Counted from the first letter of the stretch, positions 16,416 through 26,253 are shown. The stretch: 60,744 nt of DNA from Streptomyces albospinus (GCF_014648695.1 NZ_BMRP01000032.1:5991-66734); one strand, 5' to 3'. Made by a program: numbers and translations. Notes: generated by a model from the sequence alone, not told the origin.

Positions 16416-16805
16416 ATGGCCGGAGATGGACTGCAAGCAGACGTACCGTCGCTGAAGTCCGGGGGCAGCGCCTTCACCAACGTCGGGGAGCGCTACCAGT
16501 CCGCGGTCGAGAAGCTGCAGAACGGGCTGACCGACCTGGAGGGCAATGGCACCCCGCCCTGGGGCGACGACAACATCGGCCAGAAGTTCGGTGTCGTCTA
16601 CGAAGGCCTGCGTGACGGTATGTACGAGTCGATGGGGCATCTCGCCGCCAAGCTCCAGGAAATCGGCGGCGCGCTGACCACCATGGCCAACAACCACGAG
16701 AGCAACGAGGACTTCAACCACTCCTTGATGCAGCAGCACGTCGCCAACGCCGAGGCCGAGAGCGAGATGATCAGCAAGGTCAAGGCGCCCAACGTCTCAG
16801 CCTGA
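16416..16805 (+). CDS. WXG100-family (ESAT-6-like) protein
   Basis: 129 residues, all helical, with a central PPWGDDNIGQKF turn in place of the strict WxG motif, a common actinobacterial variant. The coding start ATG follows GGGGGAAGC. Such proteins are substrates or chaperone-like partners of type VII secretion systems. It lies 200 bp upstream of the large toxin gene, where partner WXG100 proteins are usually encoded. No secretion ATPase (EccC-like) or membrane component is in this window, so export must use machinery encoded elsewhere. Confidence 0.8.
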   Translation: MAGDGLQADVPSLKSGGSAFTNVGERYQSAVEKLQNGLTDLEGNGTPPWGDDNIGQKFGVVYEGLRDGMYESMGHLAAKLQEIGGALTTMANNHESNEDFNHSLMQQHVANAEAESEMISKVKAPNVSA

Positions 16806-17005
16806 TCACCACGCGGCAGGCGCCTGCCCGCCCGCCGCCTCAAGGGGCCGGCCTCCCGGCCCCTGAACCCGGAGTCCGCACCCGCGGGCTCCCCCACCCC
16901 TCCCCATCTCCGCCGCTTTCCCGCCTTCTCCGCCTACGTCTCCGTCTCCGTCTCCGTCTCCGTCTTCTCCATCGTCGCTTCGCTGTCCTACGGGGGATTA
17001 CCGCT
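16806..17005. other. 200-bp spacer with GTCTCC hexamer repeats
   Basis: Pyrimidine-rich interval containing about five tandem GTCTCC units near 16938-16968, followed by the ribosome site ACGGGGGATTACC for the toxin gene. No hairpin terminator seen. Confidence 0.4.
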
Positions 17006-20000
17006 ATGTCACTCATGCTGCCGGGCTGGCTGGAGTGGGTCCTTCAGATGCTCGGCTACGACTGGCCGACGGGCGACGAGGACAAGATGAACGAGTCCGC
17101 CAGCCACTGGCGGGAGTTCGCGAACGCCGTCGAACAGCTCCAGTCCGAGGGCGCCACCGCCGCCGGCAACGTCCTGTCGGCGAACAAGGGCGACAGCATC
17201 GACGGCTTCCAGAAGAACTGGGAGAAGTTCTCCGCCAACGGCGGCAACGGGTACATGAACGACGCCCGTGAGGCCGCCGAGCTCATCGCCTTCGCGATGG
17301 ACGCGGGATCCGTGGTGATCGTCGGCATGAAAGTCGCGGTGATCGCCCAGTTGGCGATCCTCGCAGCGGAGATCATCGCGGCCCAGGCGGCGGCCCCGTT
17401 CACACTCGGGCTATCCGAGATAGGGGCGGCGGGCGCTACACAAGCAACCCGCCTCATCGTGCGCCGCATCCTCAAGGAGGCGGCCAAGTCGCTCGTCGAC
17501 GCGGCCTTGAACACCGCCAAGCAGCCCGCCATGGACGCGCTGCAAAAGATGATCTCCGACGCCATCACCCAGGGCGTCAACATGGAGTTCGGGGCCCAGA
17601 GCGGCTTCGACGTCAACCGCAGCCTCAAGGCCGGCGCCAAGGCTGCCGAGGACTCGCTCAAGAACACCGGCCAGAACTTCGCCACGAACTTCCGCGACTC
17701 CCTGGGCGGCAAGGCAGGCCACCACGCCAAGGGCGGGCTGGACCGTGCGGCCGGCCATGGCGGTGAGCACGGCGGCGGCGAACACGGCAGCGAGCACGGA
17801 AGCGAGGGCGGCAGCTCCGGCGAACACGGCGGTTCCGGAAGCGGCTCCGGCGAACACGGTGGGTCGGGGAGCGGCTCCGGCGAGCACGGTGGGTCGGGGA
17901 GCGGCTCCGGCGAGCACGGCGGTTCGGGGAGCGGCTCCGGCGAACACGGCGGTTCGGGTTCCGGCTCCGGATCGGGTTCCGGCGAGCACAGTGGGTCGGG
18001 CTCCGGCTCCGGCTCGGGCAGCGGCTCCGAGGGACACTCCGGCAGCGGTTCGGGGTCAGGTTCCGGTTCGGGATCGGGTTCCGGATCGGGTTCCGGATCG
18101 GGCGGTTCCTCCCACACCCCGCGCCCCGGCGAGAACAGCGGCAGCAGCCCGTCCACCACCCCCGAGCACACCAACTCGGGCTCCGGCACGAGCCACCCCA
18201 CCCCGACCGCTCAGCCCCTCCCGCCCCCGGAGCACCGCTCTCCCTTCGACGAGGGCTACCAGGGCGGCCACAACAACCCTTACGGGGACACTCACACCCC
18301 GGAGTCGGGGCCGTCGCCCGAATCGAGCCACGCCCCGAACTCCCCGCACCCGGATTCGATCAGCACTCAGCCGACCCCCGAGCACACTCCCAACTCTGTC
18401 AGCACGCACCCCACGCCGGAGTCGGCTCCGGCCGAGCCCGTCAGCACGCACCCCACCCAGGGGCACACGCCGGACCCGGTCAGCACCCAGCCCACCCCGG
18501 AGCACGCCGCTCCGCCCACCCCGGAGCACGCCGCTCCGCCCACCCCGGAGCACGCCGCTCCGCCCGCCCCGGAGCATGCCGCCCCGCCGTCCAACTCCCC
18601 CTCCTCCGAGGGCACTTCACACAGCGAGCAGGCATCCGCCCCGCAGCCGTCGCCGTCGCCGTCCCATGACTCCGGCGCCGGCAACCCGCCTTCCAACACC
18701 GACCACTCCAGTTATGGCAGCGGCGGGGGCGACGGTTCCAGCGGGGGCGCGCGTCCCGCCACGCCGCAGGTGAGCATGCCCACCCAGGGCGCCCCCGTGC
18801 AGCACTCCTCGGGCCAGCCGTTCCAGCCGCGTGACTCCTCTTCGGGCGGCCCGGTCCACCACGACGGCGACGCGAACGACACCACCGTTCGCACCCAGTC
18901 CGCCGACACCATGACCGCGCCCCAGCCCACCCAGCACACCGCGGACACCGCCCCCAACTCCCCCACCCCGCAGCAGAGTCCGCAGCAGGGCGGCCCCCAG
19001 GGCGGCACCCCGATGACGGGCATGCCCACCACCATGCCGACCCACGGCGCACCCACCACCTCGGCCCCGAGCACGCCGACCACCAGCGCGCCCTCGACCA
19101 GCGCGCCGCGCCCGACCAGTGACACCCCCTCGCAGCCCCACCGCCGCCCGGACGCCGCCTCGCCCACCCGCGACGTCCCCCAGCAGCGCGCCCAGGACCG
19201 CCAGCCGTCCACGCCGCGCCCCACCACCGCACCCACCAACCCGGGCCCCACCCGCCGGCCCGAAACCCCCGCCCCCAGCCAGTCCACGCAGCCCACCCGG
19301 CCTCAGCCGAGCCAGCAGCCCCGGTCCCCCCAACACCCGGACCAGACCCAGCCGGTCCACCCGAACACCACCCGCCCCGAGCAGACCCAGCCCGTACGGC
19401 CGGAGAACACGCGCCCCGAACAGACCCAGCCCGTACGGCCGGAGAACACGCGCCCCGAACAGACCCAGCCCGTACGGCCCGAGAACACGCGCCCCGAACA
19501 GACCCAGCCCGTACGGCCCGAGAACACGCGCCCCGAACAGACCCAGCCCGTACGGCCCGAGAACACGCGCCCCGAGCAGACCCAGCCCGTACGCCCCGAG
19601 CAGCAGGGCCCGCACAACCAGCGTCCGGAGACCAACCAGCCGCACCCGGACACCGCTCCCACTCAGCCGCGCCCCGAGAACACCCGACCGGACATTCCCC
19701 GCCCCGAGAACGCCCAGCCGCGCCCCGAGAACACCCAGCCGCGCCCGGAAACCGCCCACCCGGACGCCCAGCACCCCAACACCCCGCGTCCGGAGAACAC
19801 CCGCCCGGACATGCCGCGTCCGGACACGCCGCGCCCCGAGAACGCGCACCCCGAGACCCCCCGGCCGGACACCACCCACCCCCAGAACGCCCGGCCGGAC
19901 ACGACGCACCCGGACAACGCGCGCCCGAACACCCCGCGCCCCGACACCACGCACCCGGACACTCCGCGTCCCCGCCCGGACGCCACGCATCCGGACGACC

Positions 20001-23000
20001 CGCGCAACCACCCGCAGAACGGGCGCCCCGACCCACGTCAGCCGCACCCTGACCAGGCCCAGCCCCGCCCGGACGCGCCGCGCCCCGAGAACACCCGGCC
20101 GAACGTTCCCCGCCCGGAGAACACCCGCCCGGACGCCCAGCACCCCAACACCCCGCGCCCGGAGAACACCCGCCCGGACACGCGTCGCCCCGACGCGACC
20201 CGTCCGGAGACGCCGCGCCCCCGCCCGGAAGCTCAGCAGCCGCGCCCGCAGGAGCAGCGTCCGCACGACCCCAACCAGCAACACCCGCAGCAGCAGCCGC
20301 ACCCCAACCAGAACCAGCCCCAGCCCCACCACCCGGACCCGCGCCAGCAGCAGCCGCAGCCGCAGCACCAGCCGACGCCGCAGCAGCCGCACCACCCGGA
20401 CCCCCGTCAGCAGCCCACGCCCCAGAGTCAGCACCAGCAGCCGACGAACCAACAGCACAACCCCCAGCACAACCCTCAGCAGCACCCCCAGAACCAGCAA
20501 CACCCCCAGAACCAGCAGCAGCACCCGCAAAACCAGCAGCCCCAGCACCAGAACCCGAACCAGCAGCACGCCCAGAACCAGCAACAGCACCACAACCAGC
20601 AGCAGCCCCAGGACCACCAGCAGCCGGAGCACCAACAGCAGCACCACGAGCAGCAGCCCAACCACCCCCCGCGGCCGAACCTCCACGACATCCGGGCGAG
20701 CCTCAACCACCAGCCCAACGGCCTGTATTCGCCGTTCCCGCACGACCAGCAGGCGCTGGAGCACCACTTCCCGCGCAACCCGGACGGCACCCCGCAGGTC
20801 CACGCCGACCCGTTCCAGCCCTGGGCCCGCTACCAGAACGACGGCGGTCCGGCCGTCCCCGGCCGCTCCAACAACTGCGCCGACTGCACCCGCTCGTTCA
20901 TCGAGTCCTGGTACGGCAACCCCCAGGTCTCCGCGGTCCGTACGTACGACAACGACGGGCACGGCGGCCTGGACCGCGTCAGCGGTGAGCGTGAAGGCAC
21001 CAACAACATCCAGAAGTGGGCCGGCACCGAATTCCGGCACTCCGGCCAGAATTCGCACGAGGCGTACCAGAACATCGCCCACGAACTCCAGCAGTCCGGG
21101 CACGGTTCCGCGTCGGCCGTCCTCGTCACCTGGCCGAAGAACCCCGACGGCAGCGGCGGCGGTGCGCACGTCTTCAACGCGGTCAACCACAACGGCCGCG
21201 TCGTATGGGTGGACAGCCAGACCGGCGAGATCAGCCACCAGCCCATCCACACCAACGCCGAGGGCGTCTGGCACCTGACCCTCGACGGCAACCGCAACCC
21301 GTACGACCCCACGGCCCACCAGAACCAGCAGCCGAACCAGGCCCAGCACCAGGCCCAGGCCCAACACCAGCAGCAGGCCCAGGCCCAGAGCCCCCAGCAG
21401 AACCAGCACCAGAACCCTCAGCAGAACCAACCCCAGCACCAGACCCAGCAGCCCCAGCCCCAGCCCCAGCCCCAGCCCCAGCCCCAGCCCCAGCCCCAAA
21501 ACCAGCAGCAGCACCAGCCGCAGCAGCAACCCCAGACCCACCAGCCTCAGCAACAGCCGCAGCACGACCCGAACCAGCAGCACCCCCAGAACAACCAGCA
21601 GCACCAGCCGCAGCAGCAGACACCGCAGCCGCAGCAGCACCAGCCGCAGAACGGTCAGCCGCAGCCTCAGCACGGGCAGCCCCAGCAGCCGCACCCCGAC
21701 CAGAGCCAGCACCAGGCCCAGCCCCAGAACCACCAGCAGACACCGCAGCCGCAGCACCAGCAGCAGCACCAGGGCCAGGGTCAGACCCAGCAGCCCCAGC
21801 ACGGCCAGCCGCAGCAGCAGCACAACCCCTACCAACAGCACCAGGCCCAGCCGCAACACCCCCAGAACCCGTACCAGCAACACCAGCCGCAGAACCCGTA
21901 CCAGCAACACCAGCAACACCAGCCGCAGAACCCCTACCAGCAGCACCAGGGCCAGCAACCTCACAACCCGTACCAGCAGCCGCACCAGGGCCAGCCGCAG
22001 CACCCGCAGCAGCAACCCCACGTGCCGCAACAGCAACACCCCCAGCAGCCGCAGGTACAGCACCCGCAGCAGCAGGCACCCGTACCGCACCAGCAGCACA
22101 CCCCCAACCAGCAGCACGGTGGCGGCACCCAGCACCCGGCGGGTACGCCCGACACGCACCACACCCCCGCCGGCAAGAACGACACCCACCACACCGAAAC
22201 GCCGCACGACACCCCGAACACGCACCACGACGCACCGAGCACCCACAGCGCTCACGACGGTGACGGCGCGCACAGCACTCACGACGGCAACAGCACCCAC
22301 CACAGCAACGGCACTCACGAGGGCAACGGGGCACACCACCCCAAGGACCCCGCGCAGGAGCCCGCCCCGCACCACTCCGACCCGACGCACCCGGATCACC
22401 ACGCCAACCCGGACCATCACACGGACTCGGAGCACCACACCACCCCGGAGCACGCGAACGCCGAGCACCACCCGAACGCGGAGCATGCACCGGCGCACGG
22501 CAACTCCGGGCATCCGCACGAGGCTCCGGTGCCCCGCAAGCCCGGTGCGCTGCCGCCGCCCGATCCGTCCGGTCCGCAGCACGCGGGGCAGAAGCACTCG
22601 CTCTCCCCGGAGCCCATGGAGATCGACGGGGAAGGGTCGCCGCACAAGCAGCCCAAGCTGGACCACCACGGCGATCACGACGAGCACATGCCGGACGCCG
22701 AGCACGACCACGACCGGCGCCCGCTGCCGGACAAGGAAGCTGCGGACGCGAAGCAGCACGGCATCGAACCGGACGCGGAGCAGCACTCCCTGCGCGAGGA
22801 GTCGCCCGTTCACCGCATCGAGCTGGACCATGTCCACGAGCAGATGCACAAGTGGGCGGAGGACGGACGGCTCTCCGGTCTCCTGGAGGAGTCGCACCGT
22901 CGTCTGGAGGCAGAGCGCAAGGCGCTCAAGGAGGGTGAGGAAGTCCCGCCGACCGCTTTCAGTCACCAGGAGTTGGAGCACCACCTCGGCGACGAATTCC

Positions 23001-23941
23001 GGCGGATGAACGACGGCGAGCGGATGGCCGTCGTCGCCACGCTCGCCCGCGTCAGCAGCGACTACCACGAGAGTCAGGGCGTCGGCCACAACCCCCACCA
23101 CGACTCCCAGCCGTACGCCAACGCCGGCAACCGCGCCGACGGAACCCCGGACCCGGCCAAGGCGTACGACCGGTCCGTGAGTGCCGAGGCCCGCGAGGAC
23201 GCCAATTCCAACTTCCCGACCAAGTACCGCCGGGACGCCGATACCCGAAAAGACATCGCGTCCCTGCACGAGCAGCTCACCGGCAGCAAGAAGGCCCGGC
23301 CGAACGCGGACGAGGTCAATGCGATCGTCGATTCCGTCGACCGGCACAAGCCCGACTTCTCCGGGAAGAATTACGCGGTGGTCGAGGTGAAGGACCACGA
23401 GGGCAAAACCACGTACATCGTGGATTCCTCCGTCCCCGCCGGTTCCCAGGCCGTGACGCCCAGGCACTCCGAAAAGCACCTGCTGGACTGGGTGGACCGG
23501 CAGAATTCGCTACAGCCCGACGGGAAGAAGTACACGGTCGCCAGCCTGTACACGGAACGCGAGCCCTGCGGTACGGGACAGGGGCATGCGCACTGCTCCA
23601 GGCTGCTCGAAGGCCACGAAGCGATGCACGGCAAGCCGGTGTACTACAGCACGACGTACCGCACCGACCCGGCCGGTGTGGAGGCCCGTAAGCAGGAGCG
23701 CGAGAAGCTGCATCAGCAGTACGCCGCCGAGATCGACAAGGCGAAGCAGATTCCTGACGAAAAGCAACGCCGCGAGGCGCTGAAGTCGATCAGCAAGACG
23801 ATCAACACCCAGGTGGGCAAGGTAAGGTCGCAGCCGGAGAAGAAGATGGAAGCCGAGATGGACAGGCATCTGTCGGCCGTGGGCGCGATCTGGGCCAAGT
23901 CGATGCTGCACATCGTTCAGCCGCAAGCGAGTGACGCGTGA
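17006..23941 (+). CDS. Giant type VII polymorphic toxin: WXG-like N-terminus, papain-fold domain, C-terminal deaminase
   Basis: 2311 residues. Residues 1-250: CpnT-like WXG100 helical domain (PGWLEWVLQMLGYDWPTGDE; NWEKF). 260-370: Gly/Ser/His repeats. 370-1230: Pro/Thr/His/Arg/Gln-rich tract with six 13-residue repeats. About 1231-1432: papain-fold toxin-1 domain with Cys1291 (NNCADC), His1388 (GGAHVFNAV) and Asp1403 (WVDSQTG), a candidate glutamine deamidase or protease. 1435-1850: Gln/Pro/His-rich and His/Asn-rich tracts. The last 370 or so residues are folded, ending in a deaminase-like domain with H2154-x-E2156 (HSEK) and PC2188 ... C2197, the zinc ligands of nucleic-acid/nucleotide deaminase toxins. 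No Sec signal, as expected for a type VII substrate. The stop overlaps the next gene's GTG. Single long frame, no frameshift. Confidence 0.82.
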   Translation: MSLMLPGWLEWVLQMLGYDWPTGDEDKMNESASHWREFANAVEQLQSEGATAAGNVLSANKGDSIDGFQKNWEKFSANGGNGYMNDAREAAELIAFAMDAGSVVIVGMKVAVIAQLAILAAEIIAAQAAAPFTLGLSEIGAAGATQATRLIVRRILKEAAKSLVDAALNTAKQPAMDALQKMISDAITQGVNMEFGAQSGFDVNRSLKAGAKAAEDSLKNTGQNFATNFRDSLGGKAGHHAKGGLDRAAGHGGEHGGGEHGSEHGSEGGSSGEHGGSGSGSGEHGGSGSGSGEHGGSGSGSGEHGGSGSGSGEHGGSGSGSGSGSGEHSGSGSGSGSGSGSEGHSGSGSGSGSGSGSGSGSGSGSGGSSHTPRPGENSGSSPSTTPEHTNSGSGTSHPTPTAQPLPPPEHRSPFDEGYQGGHNNPYGDTHTPESGPSPESSHAPNSPHPDSISTQPTPEHTPNSVSTHPTPESAPAEPVSTHPTQGHTPDPVSTQPTPEHAAPPTPEHAAPPTPEHAAPPAPEHAAPPSNSPSSEGTSHSEQASAPQPSPSPSHDSGAGNPPSNTDHSSYGSGGGDGSSGGARPATPQVSMPTQGAPVQHSSGQPFQPRDSSSGGPVHHDGDANDTTVRTQSADTMTAPQPTQHTADTAPNSPTPQQSPQQGGPQGGTPMTGMPTTMPTHGAPTTSAPSTPTTSAPSTSAPRPTSDTPSQPHRRPDAASPTRDVPQQRAQDRQPSTPRPTTAPTNPGPTRRPETPAPSQSTQPTRPQPSQQPRSPQHPDQTQPVHPNTTRPEQTQPVRPENTRPEQTQPVRPENTRPEQTQPVRPENTRPEQTQPVRPENTRPEQTQPVRPENTRPEQTQPVRPEQQGPHNQRPETNQPHPDTAPTQPRPENTRPDIPRPENAQPRPENTQPRPETAHPDAQHPNTPRPENTRPDMPRPDTPRPENAHPETPRPDTTHPQNARPDTTHPDNARPNTPRPDTTHPDTPRPRPDATHPDDPRNHPQNGRPDPRQPHPDQAQPRPDAPRPENTRPNVPRPENTRPDAQHPNTPRPENTRPDTRRPDATRPETPRPRPEAQQPRPQEQRPHDPNQQHPQQQPHPNQNQPQPHHPDPRQQQPQPQHQPTPQQPHHPDPRQQPTPQSQHQQPTNQQHNPQHNPQQHPQNQQHPQNQQQHPQNQQPQHQNPNQQHAQNQQQHHNQQQPQDHQQPEHQQQHHEQQPNHPPRPNLHDIRASLNHQPNGLYSPFPHDQQALEHHFPRNPDGTPQVHADPFQPWARYQNDGGPAVPGRSNNCADCTRSFIESWYGNPQVSAVRTYDNDGHGGLDRVSGEREGTNNIQKWAGTEFRHSGQNSHEAYQNIAHELQQSGHGSASAVLVTWPKNPDGSGGGAHVFNAVNHNGRVVWVDSQTGEISHQPIHTNAEGVWHLTLDGNRNPYDPTAHQNQQPNQAQHQAQAQHQQQAQAQSPQQNQHQNPQQNQPQHQTQQPQPQPQPQPQPQPQPQNQQQHQPQQQPQTHQPQQQPQHDPNQQHPQNNQQHQPQQQTPQPQQHQPQNGQPQPQHGQPQQPHPDQSQHQAQPQNHQQTPQPQHQQQHQGQGQTQQPQHGQPQQQHNPYQQHQAQPQHPQNPYQQHQPQNPYQQHQQHQPQNPYQQHQGQQPHNPYQQPHQGQPQHPQQQPHVPQQQHPQQPQVQHPQQQAPVPHQQHTPNQQHGGGTQHPAGTPDTHHTPAGKNDTHHTETPHDTPNTHHDAPSTHSAHDGDGAHSTHDGNSTHHSNGTHEGNGAHHPKDPAQEPAPHHSDPTHPDHHANPDHHTDSEHHTTPEHANAEHHPNAEHAPAHGNSGHPHEAPVPRKPGALPPPDPSGPQHAGQKHSLSPEPMEIDGEGSPHKQPKLDHHGDHDEHMPDAEHDHDRRPLPDKEAADAKQHGIEPDAEQHSLREESPVHRIELDHVHEQMHKWAEDGRLSGLLEESHRRLEAERKALKEGEEVPPTAFSHQELEHHLGDEFRRMNDGERMAVVATLARVSSDYHESQGVGHNPHHDSQPYANAGNRADGTPDPAKAYDRSVSAEAREDANSNFPTKYRRDADTRKDIASLHEQLTGSKKARPNADEVNAIVDSVDRHKPDFSGKNYAVVEVKDHEGKTTYIVDSSVPAGSQAVTPRHSEKHLLDWVDRQNSLQPDGKKYTVASLYTEREPCGTGQGHAHCSRLLEGHEAMHGKPVYYSTTYRTDPAGVEARKQEREKLHQQYAAEIDKAKQIPDEKQRREALKSISKTINTQVGKVRSQPEKKMEAEMDRHLSAVGAIWAKSMLHIVQPQASDA
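17815..18112 (+). repeat. Gly/Ser-rich coding repeats (SGEHGGSGSG type)
   Basis: About five tandem 30-bp units encoding GEHGGSGSGS, followed by (GSGSGS)n. A flexible hinge between the secretion domain and the Pro-rich tract; likely unstable by slippage. Confidence 0.75.
19370..19603 (+). repeat. Six tandem 39-bp repeats encoding TRPEQTQPVRPEN
   Basis: Six near-identical 39-bp units (234 bp) with only a few synonymous differences. They lie within the Pro-rich tract before the papain-fold domain. The near-identity suggests recent expansion. Confidence 0.85.
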
Positions 23942-26175
23942 CCGAACCATCCCCCGACCACCCCCGCCACACCACCGAACAGGCCGTCGCCCGCATCCTC
24001 GACTGGTGGGAGCACGGCCGCGACGACGCGGGCCGGGTGCAGCTCGCCGTGGAGCGGGACGGCCCGGCGGTCGACGCCGTGGTGCGGCAGGTGCACCACG
24101 GCGTTCCGGGCAGCGTGCTGCTCGACGCCACCGGCAGGACGGCGGAGGAGCTGCTCCAGGAGCTGCTGGAGGGCATCGGTGTCCCGGAGTCCGCCCGCTC
24201 TCCGTGGGATTGGGACGAAGCCGTCGAAGACCTGGACGAGGACCACCTGGTCCTGATCGGCCACGCCCGGTCCGCCGGTCCCACCCGCCGTTCCGCCCAG
24301 CCCGAGCAGCTGGTGAGTCAGCTGGCCGCACGGCTGGGCATCACCGACGGCCTCGGTGTGGTCCTCGCCGTGTCCGCCGACCACGTGCAGCGGACCGGAA
24401 GCGTCACCCTGCGCCTCGACGACTCGGCCGAGGCGGGCTCCGGAGCGCCCGCGCCGGCGGACTTGCCGCTCCCCGTCCAGGCCCTCGCGTTCTCGGAACC
24501 CCGGCAGGTCCCGCTCGCCGTATGGCGCGAGCTGATCATGGCGGCCACCGCCGCCGGCCTCACCGCACCCGCCCCGGTATCCGACGCCGGGCCGCCTGCC
24601 GACGACGCGGAACTCTCCTCCCTGGCCCAGCAGTTCACCGGCCACCTCCGGTGCGCGGACGGCCAGGTCGGCTTCCTCGACGAGGGGACGGCCGACGCGA
24701 TCCGCCGGGCGCACGGCCCGGAGCTCCAGGCAGCCGTCGGCCGCCACATGGTCGCCTGGCTGCGGGAGCGCGCGGCCGACTTCCGCCACCCGGACGGCTG
24801 GGCCGCCTCGGGCGGCATCGGCCGCTACGCCGCCGAGGGCATCGCCATGCACGCGGTCCAGGCCGGCCTCTTCGACGAACTGCTCGCCGACGGCACCGTC
24901 ATCGCCCAGATCCCCCAGCGCTCCCTCCTCGACGCCGCACACTGCGCCCACAACGGCTCGCTCCCCGGCAACAACGCCGCCGCCGACGCCGTCCATCTCC
25001 AGATGTACGGCCTCGCCCGCACCGACCAGCCCACCTGGGCGGCCTGGCTCCACCTCATGGCCACCGCCCGCAGGGACACCGCTTTCGCCGGCGCCATCGA
25101 GCGCTCAGGCATCCGACTCCCGTGGCAGACCCTCTGGACCCACTGGCGCCCCCCGGGCGGCTACCACCACACCTACCTCCGCCCGGGCTCGATCGGCAAT
25201 CTGTTCTCCGTACGGTGGCAGGGCCGCCCCGCCGTGCTCTCCGACGGCGGACGCAGCAACGGCATCCGCGTATGGGACCCGGCCTCGGGCGAACTCCTCG
25301 CCGGCCCCTGGGCATCGGGCGAGGGCTTCCCCGCCGAGGCCCGGCCCGCCCTCACCTGGGCCACCGGCGGTCACGACACCCCCGGGCCGACCGCACTCCG
25401 CGAACTCCGTGGCGCCGCACCTGCCGCGGACGACTGGGAAGGCGCCCTTGAGGAGCTCCTCTTCGTCTCCCTGACCGCCGACGCCCTCGACCCCACCATC
25501 GTCGTGGCCGGCGCCGGCGGCCTCTTCGCCGTACGGCCACAGCCGGGTGCGGATGCCGCCGGACTCCGCCGCCCCGACGCGACTCCCCTCCTCGGCGCCA
25601 CCACGGCCGCCGGCCCGGCCACGCCCGCCGACGCCCCCGACCCCTCGCCGCAGGACCTTGCCGATCTCCACGGCGCCGAGGCGTGGGTCGCCACAGCCCC
25701 CGGAAACCTCCCCGAGGGCCTCACCGACCCGACCGCCCGCCGCATCCTCACCGGGACCGGACTCCCCGACATCACCGAACGGGGACTGCGCCTCGAACCG
25801 TCCTACGAGCGCTTCCTGTGGGAAATCCCCTGGCCGGAAGAGCACCCGCAACAGCCGGACGAGACAGGCCCGTTCTTCCAGATCGGCCTCTGGATGGGCG
25901 GCGAAATCCTCGTCGACGGACCGACCGGCCGCATCCTGCGCCGCCCGGGCGGCATCGACGATCCCACCGCGGAGGGCGGCGTCCTGGTCGCCACGGACCT
26001 GGACAACTTCCTCACCATGGCCGCCCTCTGGCTCACCGGCCGCCGCATCCTCGCCGACATCGACAACAGCGACGAGTCCCACCTCCTGCGCCAGCACATC
26101 GAAGACGCCCTGTGGACCGTGGACTGGGACGGTGCCGGCGCCGGCGCCTGGACGTACCCGCTGCACAACGAGTGA
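23938..26175 (+). CDS. Large SUKH-4-like immunity protein coupled to the toxin
   Basis: 745 residues. The GTG overlaps the toxin stop (GTGA), indicating translational coupling. The C-terminal 180 or so residues (GLRLEPSYERFLWEIPW ... GEILVDGPTGRILR ... DLDNFLTMAALWLTGR ... WDGAGAGAWTYPL) look like a SUKH-4 (Smi1/Knr4-type) immunity domain. The first 190 residues resemble an NTPase core that has lost its P-loop (SVLLDATGRTAEELLQ; DHLVLIGHARSAGP). The middle is helical, ending with one WD40-like blade (SNGIRVWDPASGELL). Expected to neutralise one or both toxin domains in the producer. The fold call is pattern-based; immunity function is inferred from position. Confidence 0.7.
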   Translation: MTEPSPDHPRHTTEQAVARILDWWEHGRDDAGRVQLAVERDGPAVDAVVRQVHHGVPGSVLLDATGRTAEELLQELLEGIGVPESARSPWDWDEAVEDLDEDHLVLIGHARSAGPTRRSAQPEQLVSQLAARLGITDGLGVVLAVSADHVQRTGSVTLRLDDSAEAGSGAPAPADLPLPVQALAFSEPRQVPLAVWRELIMAATAAGLTAPAPVSDAGPPADDAELSSLAQQFTGHLRCADGQVGFLDEGTADAIRRAHGPELQAAVGRHMVAWLRERAADFRHPDGWAASGGIGRYAAEGIAMHAVQAGLFDELLADGTVIAQIPQRSLLDAAHCAHNGSLPGNNAAADAVHLQMYGLARTDQPTWAAWLHLMATARRDTAFAGAIERSGIRLPWQTLWTHWRPPGGYHHTYLRPGSIGNLFSVRWQGRPAVLSDGGRSNGIRVWDPASGELLAGPWASGEGFPAEARPALTWATGGHDTPGPTALRELRGAAPAADDWEGALEELLFVSLTADALDPTIVVAGAGGLFAVRPQPGADAAGLRRPDATPLLGATTAAGPATPADAPDPSPQDLADLHGAEAWVATAPGNLPEGLTDPTARRILTGTGLPDITERGLRLEPSYERFLWEIPWPEEHPQQPDETGPFFQIGLWMGGEILVDGPTGRILRRPGGIDDPTAEGGVLVATDLDNFLTMAALWLTGRRILADIDNSDESHLLRQHIEDALWTVDWDGAGAGAWTYPLHNE

Positions 26176-26197
26176 CCGCGGCAGCCCCGAACGACAA

Positions 26198-26234
26198 AAC
26201 CGCCGGCCGGCCCTTGCTGGGCCCACCGGCGGTT
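26198..26234. terminator. Bidirectional terminator between the immunity gene and speB
   Basis: AACCGCCGG (26198-26206) pairs with CCGGCGGTT (26226-26234), with an inner GGCCC/GGGCC stem. It lies between convergent genes; the A-rich 5' side gives a U-run for minus-strand transcripts. Confidence 0.8.
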
Positions 26235-26253
26235 CCGGGCTGTCTGCGGCCCG

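Noticed and set aside
17815..22130. Tandem repeats as a possible CRISPR array
   Set aside because: Repeats are in frame, amino-acid periodic and lack unique spacers; they are coding linker repeats.
18617..23479. A 1620-residue minus-strand open frame antisense to the toxin gene
   Set aside because: It is the mirror of the Pro/Gln/His-rich repeats; composition is Val/Leu/Arg/Gly-rich with no motif, and the plus strand has recognisable domains.
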